A DNA stretch of 7,426 nucleotides. It comes from Fretibacterium sp. (GTDB lineage: Bacteria; Synergistota; Synergistia; Synergistales; Aminobacteriaceae). The stretch covers positions 1 to 7,426 of the forward strand of contig JAEEGY010000202.1 in assembly GCA_016280565.1 (NCBI GenBank), given 5' to 3'. Positions 6,323 to 7,426 of the stretch are shown piece by piece (the first letter of the stretch is position 1; each line of letters starts with the position of its first letter). A program made the translations under genes and the position numbers. The notes under the pieces were generated by a model that was not told the origin of the DNA, made no database searches, and saw only the letters and a list, made by a program, of their open reading frames with translations.

Positions 6323-7426
6323 GTGAATGAGAGGAAGCCGGCACATCGTTTCCACATGAAGGTCTGGGGCTGTCAGATGAACGTCTACGACAGCGACAGG
6401 GTGCGGACTGCGCTGATCTCCCGCGGCTGGGAGGAGGCCCCGGAAGAGGACGCGGAGCTCATTATCATCACGGGCTGCAGTGTCCGGGCCAAGGCCGAGC
6501 AGAAGGTCTGGAGCGAGCTGGGACACTATGAACCATCGTGGAAGAAGGACCGCCGTCCCGTTGTGGCTCTAACGGGCTGCATCGCCCAGAGTGTGGGGAA
6601 GAGGGCTCTGTCCCGTTTTCCGTGGGTGCGCCTCGTGTCCGGCCCGCGGCACATCGGCCTGCTGCCCGACGGGCTGCAGCGCGTCATGGACGAGCCCGGC
6701 GTACGTCTGAACCTTCTGGATGAGGACCCGCGGACCTTCTTTGAACTGGACGAGGTGACCATCCACCGCGAGAACCCCTACCGGGCCTATGTTACCATTG
6801 CTTACGGCTGCGACAACTTTTGCACCTACTGCATCGTGCCCTATGTGCGCGGACGCTTCCTCTCCCGGCCAAAGGACGACATCCTGCGGGAGGTCCGGGC
6901 GCTGGTGGAGGACGGCGTGAAGGAGATCACGCTCCTGGGGCAGAACGTCAACAGCTACGGCAAAGATTTGGGTGATGCGACCTTCGCTTCCCTGCTGCGG
7001 GATGCGGCGCGGGTGGAGGGGTTAAGCCGGGTGCGTTTCGTCACCTCGCTCCCCCAGGATTTTACTCAGGACATCGTGGACGTGATGGCCACGGAGCCGG
7101 CGGTGTGCCCGTCGCTGAATCTTCCCATCCAGGCCGGCAGCGACAGAATTTTAAAGTTGATGAACCGCAAGTACACCTACGCGGAGTACCTTGAAAAGAT
7201 ACGGATGGTGCGGTCGGCCCTGCCGGAACTGGGCCTGACCACAGATCTGATCGTGGGCTTTCCCGGCGAGACAGAGGAGGACTTCGAGGCGTCGCTCAAC
7301 GCTCTTCGCGAGATACGCTTTGACCTCGTGCACAGCGCGGCCTACTCCGAGCGGGAGGGCACGCCGGCTGCCACGATGCCCGGTGCGCTGCCCCAGACCG
7401 TGAGATTGGAGCGGCTGACGCGCCTC
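6323..7426 (+). CDS. miaB: tRNA-2-methylthio-N6-dimethylallyladenosine synthase MiaB-type (3' end missing)
   Basis: This is a radical-SAM methylthiotransferase that adds a methylthio group to i6A37 of tRNAs reading UNN codons. There are 368 codons present and the frame is open at the window end, so the C-terminal TRAM domain is not seen. The N-terminal UPF0004 domain has its three cluster cysteines: GCQMN (Cys17), TGCSVR (Cys52) and TGCIAQ (Cys86). The radical-SAM motif GCDNFCTYC gives Cys163, Cys167 and Cys170 (CxxxCxxC), followed by IVPYVRGR and LLGQNVNSYG. The start is taken as GTG 6323, in frame and preceded by GAGGA 9 nt upstream; the next ATG (6356) would cut into the first strand, just before KVWGCQMN. 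The sequence after VRG reads RFLSRP where MiaB proteins usually carry a Glu (RGxExSR). MiaB fits better than MtaB or RimO because of GCQMN and LLGQNVNSY. Confidence 0.92.
   Translation, partial: MNERKPAHRFHMKVWGCQMNVYDSDRVRTALISRGWEEAPEEDAELIIITGCSVRAKAEQKVWSELGHYEPSWKKDRRPVVALTGCIAQSVGKRALSRFPWVRLVSGPRHIGLLPDGLQRVMDEPGVRLNLLDEDPRTFFELDEVTIHRENPYRAYVTIAYGCDNFCTYCIVPYVRGRFLSRPKDDILREVRALVEDGVKEITLLGQNVNSYGKDLGDATFASLLRDAARVEGLSRVRFVTSLPQDFTQDIVDVMATEPAVCPSLNLPIQAGSDRILKLMNRKYTYAEYLEKIRMVRSALPELGLTTDLIVGFPGETEEDFEASLNALREIRFDLVHSAAYSEREGTPAATMPGALPQTVRLERLTRL

Overview
The window is a GC-rich bacterial chromosome segment with all genes on the + strand. It holds a tightly packed housekeeping run broken by one foreign-looking gene. 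In order: the 3' part of a RicT/PSP1-family gene; ftsY; an unrecognised gene interrupted by an in-frame amber codon; a DUF4416 gene; a 1.56 kb insertion carrying a lone ATPase_2/DUF234 gene; purB; and the first 368 codons of a miaB-type methylthiotransferase gene that runs off the window. The gene content and protein style (DUF4416 beside purB and miaB, PSP1 beside ftsY, high GC) suggest a member of Synergistota. This is inferred from memory of such gene orders, and no 16S or other marker is present to confirm it.

Housekeeping block (1-3443). The ricT-like gene and ftsY are 3 nt apart. ftsY and the next gene overlap by 4 nt (ATGA), as do that gene and the DUF4416 gene, so this looks like one translationally coupled operon. 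The gene after ftsY has a strong Shine-Dalgarno and start at 1963, but a TAG at 2092-2094 splits it. The long 3' part remains open to 2913.

Insertion (3445-5059). The purB ribosome-binding site and first 12 codons plus two bases occur twice, as a perfect 55-bp direct repeat (3445-3499 and 5005-5059) exactly 1560 bp apart. The first copy is a dead purB stub fused to unrelated sequence. Between the copies lie a TGnTATAAT promoter, a small dyad at the expected transcription start, and a single gene for a P-loop ATPase with a C-terminal DUF234 (PD-(D/E)XK-like) region. Sampled lines of the insert have clearly lower GC than the flanks. The second copy rebuilds an intact purB. The arrangement is what integration of a circle carrying its own purB 5' end would produce, yet no integrase or transposase is visible.

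Downstream block (5022-7426). purB (adenylosuccinate lyase, complete, all catalytic motifs present) is followed 2 nt later by the miaB-type gene, which starts at a GTG. There is no terminator between the ATPase gene and purB, so the promoter carried by the insert may now contribute to purB-miaB transcription.
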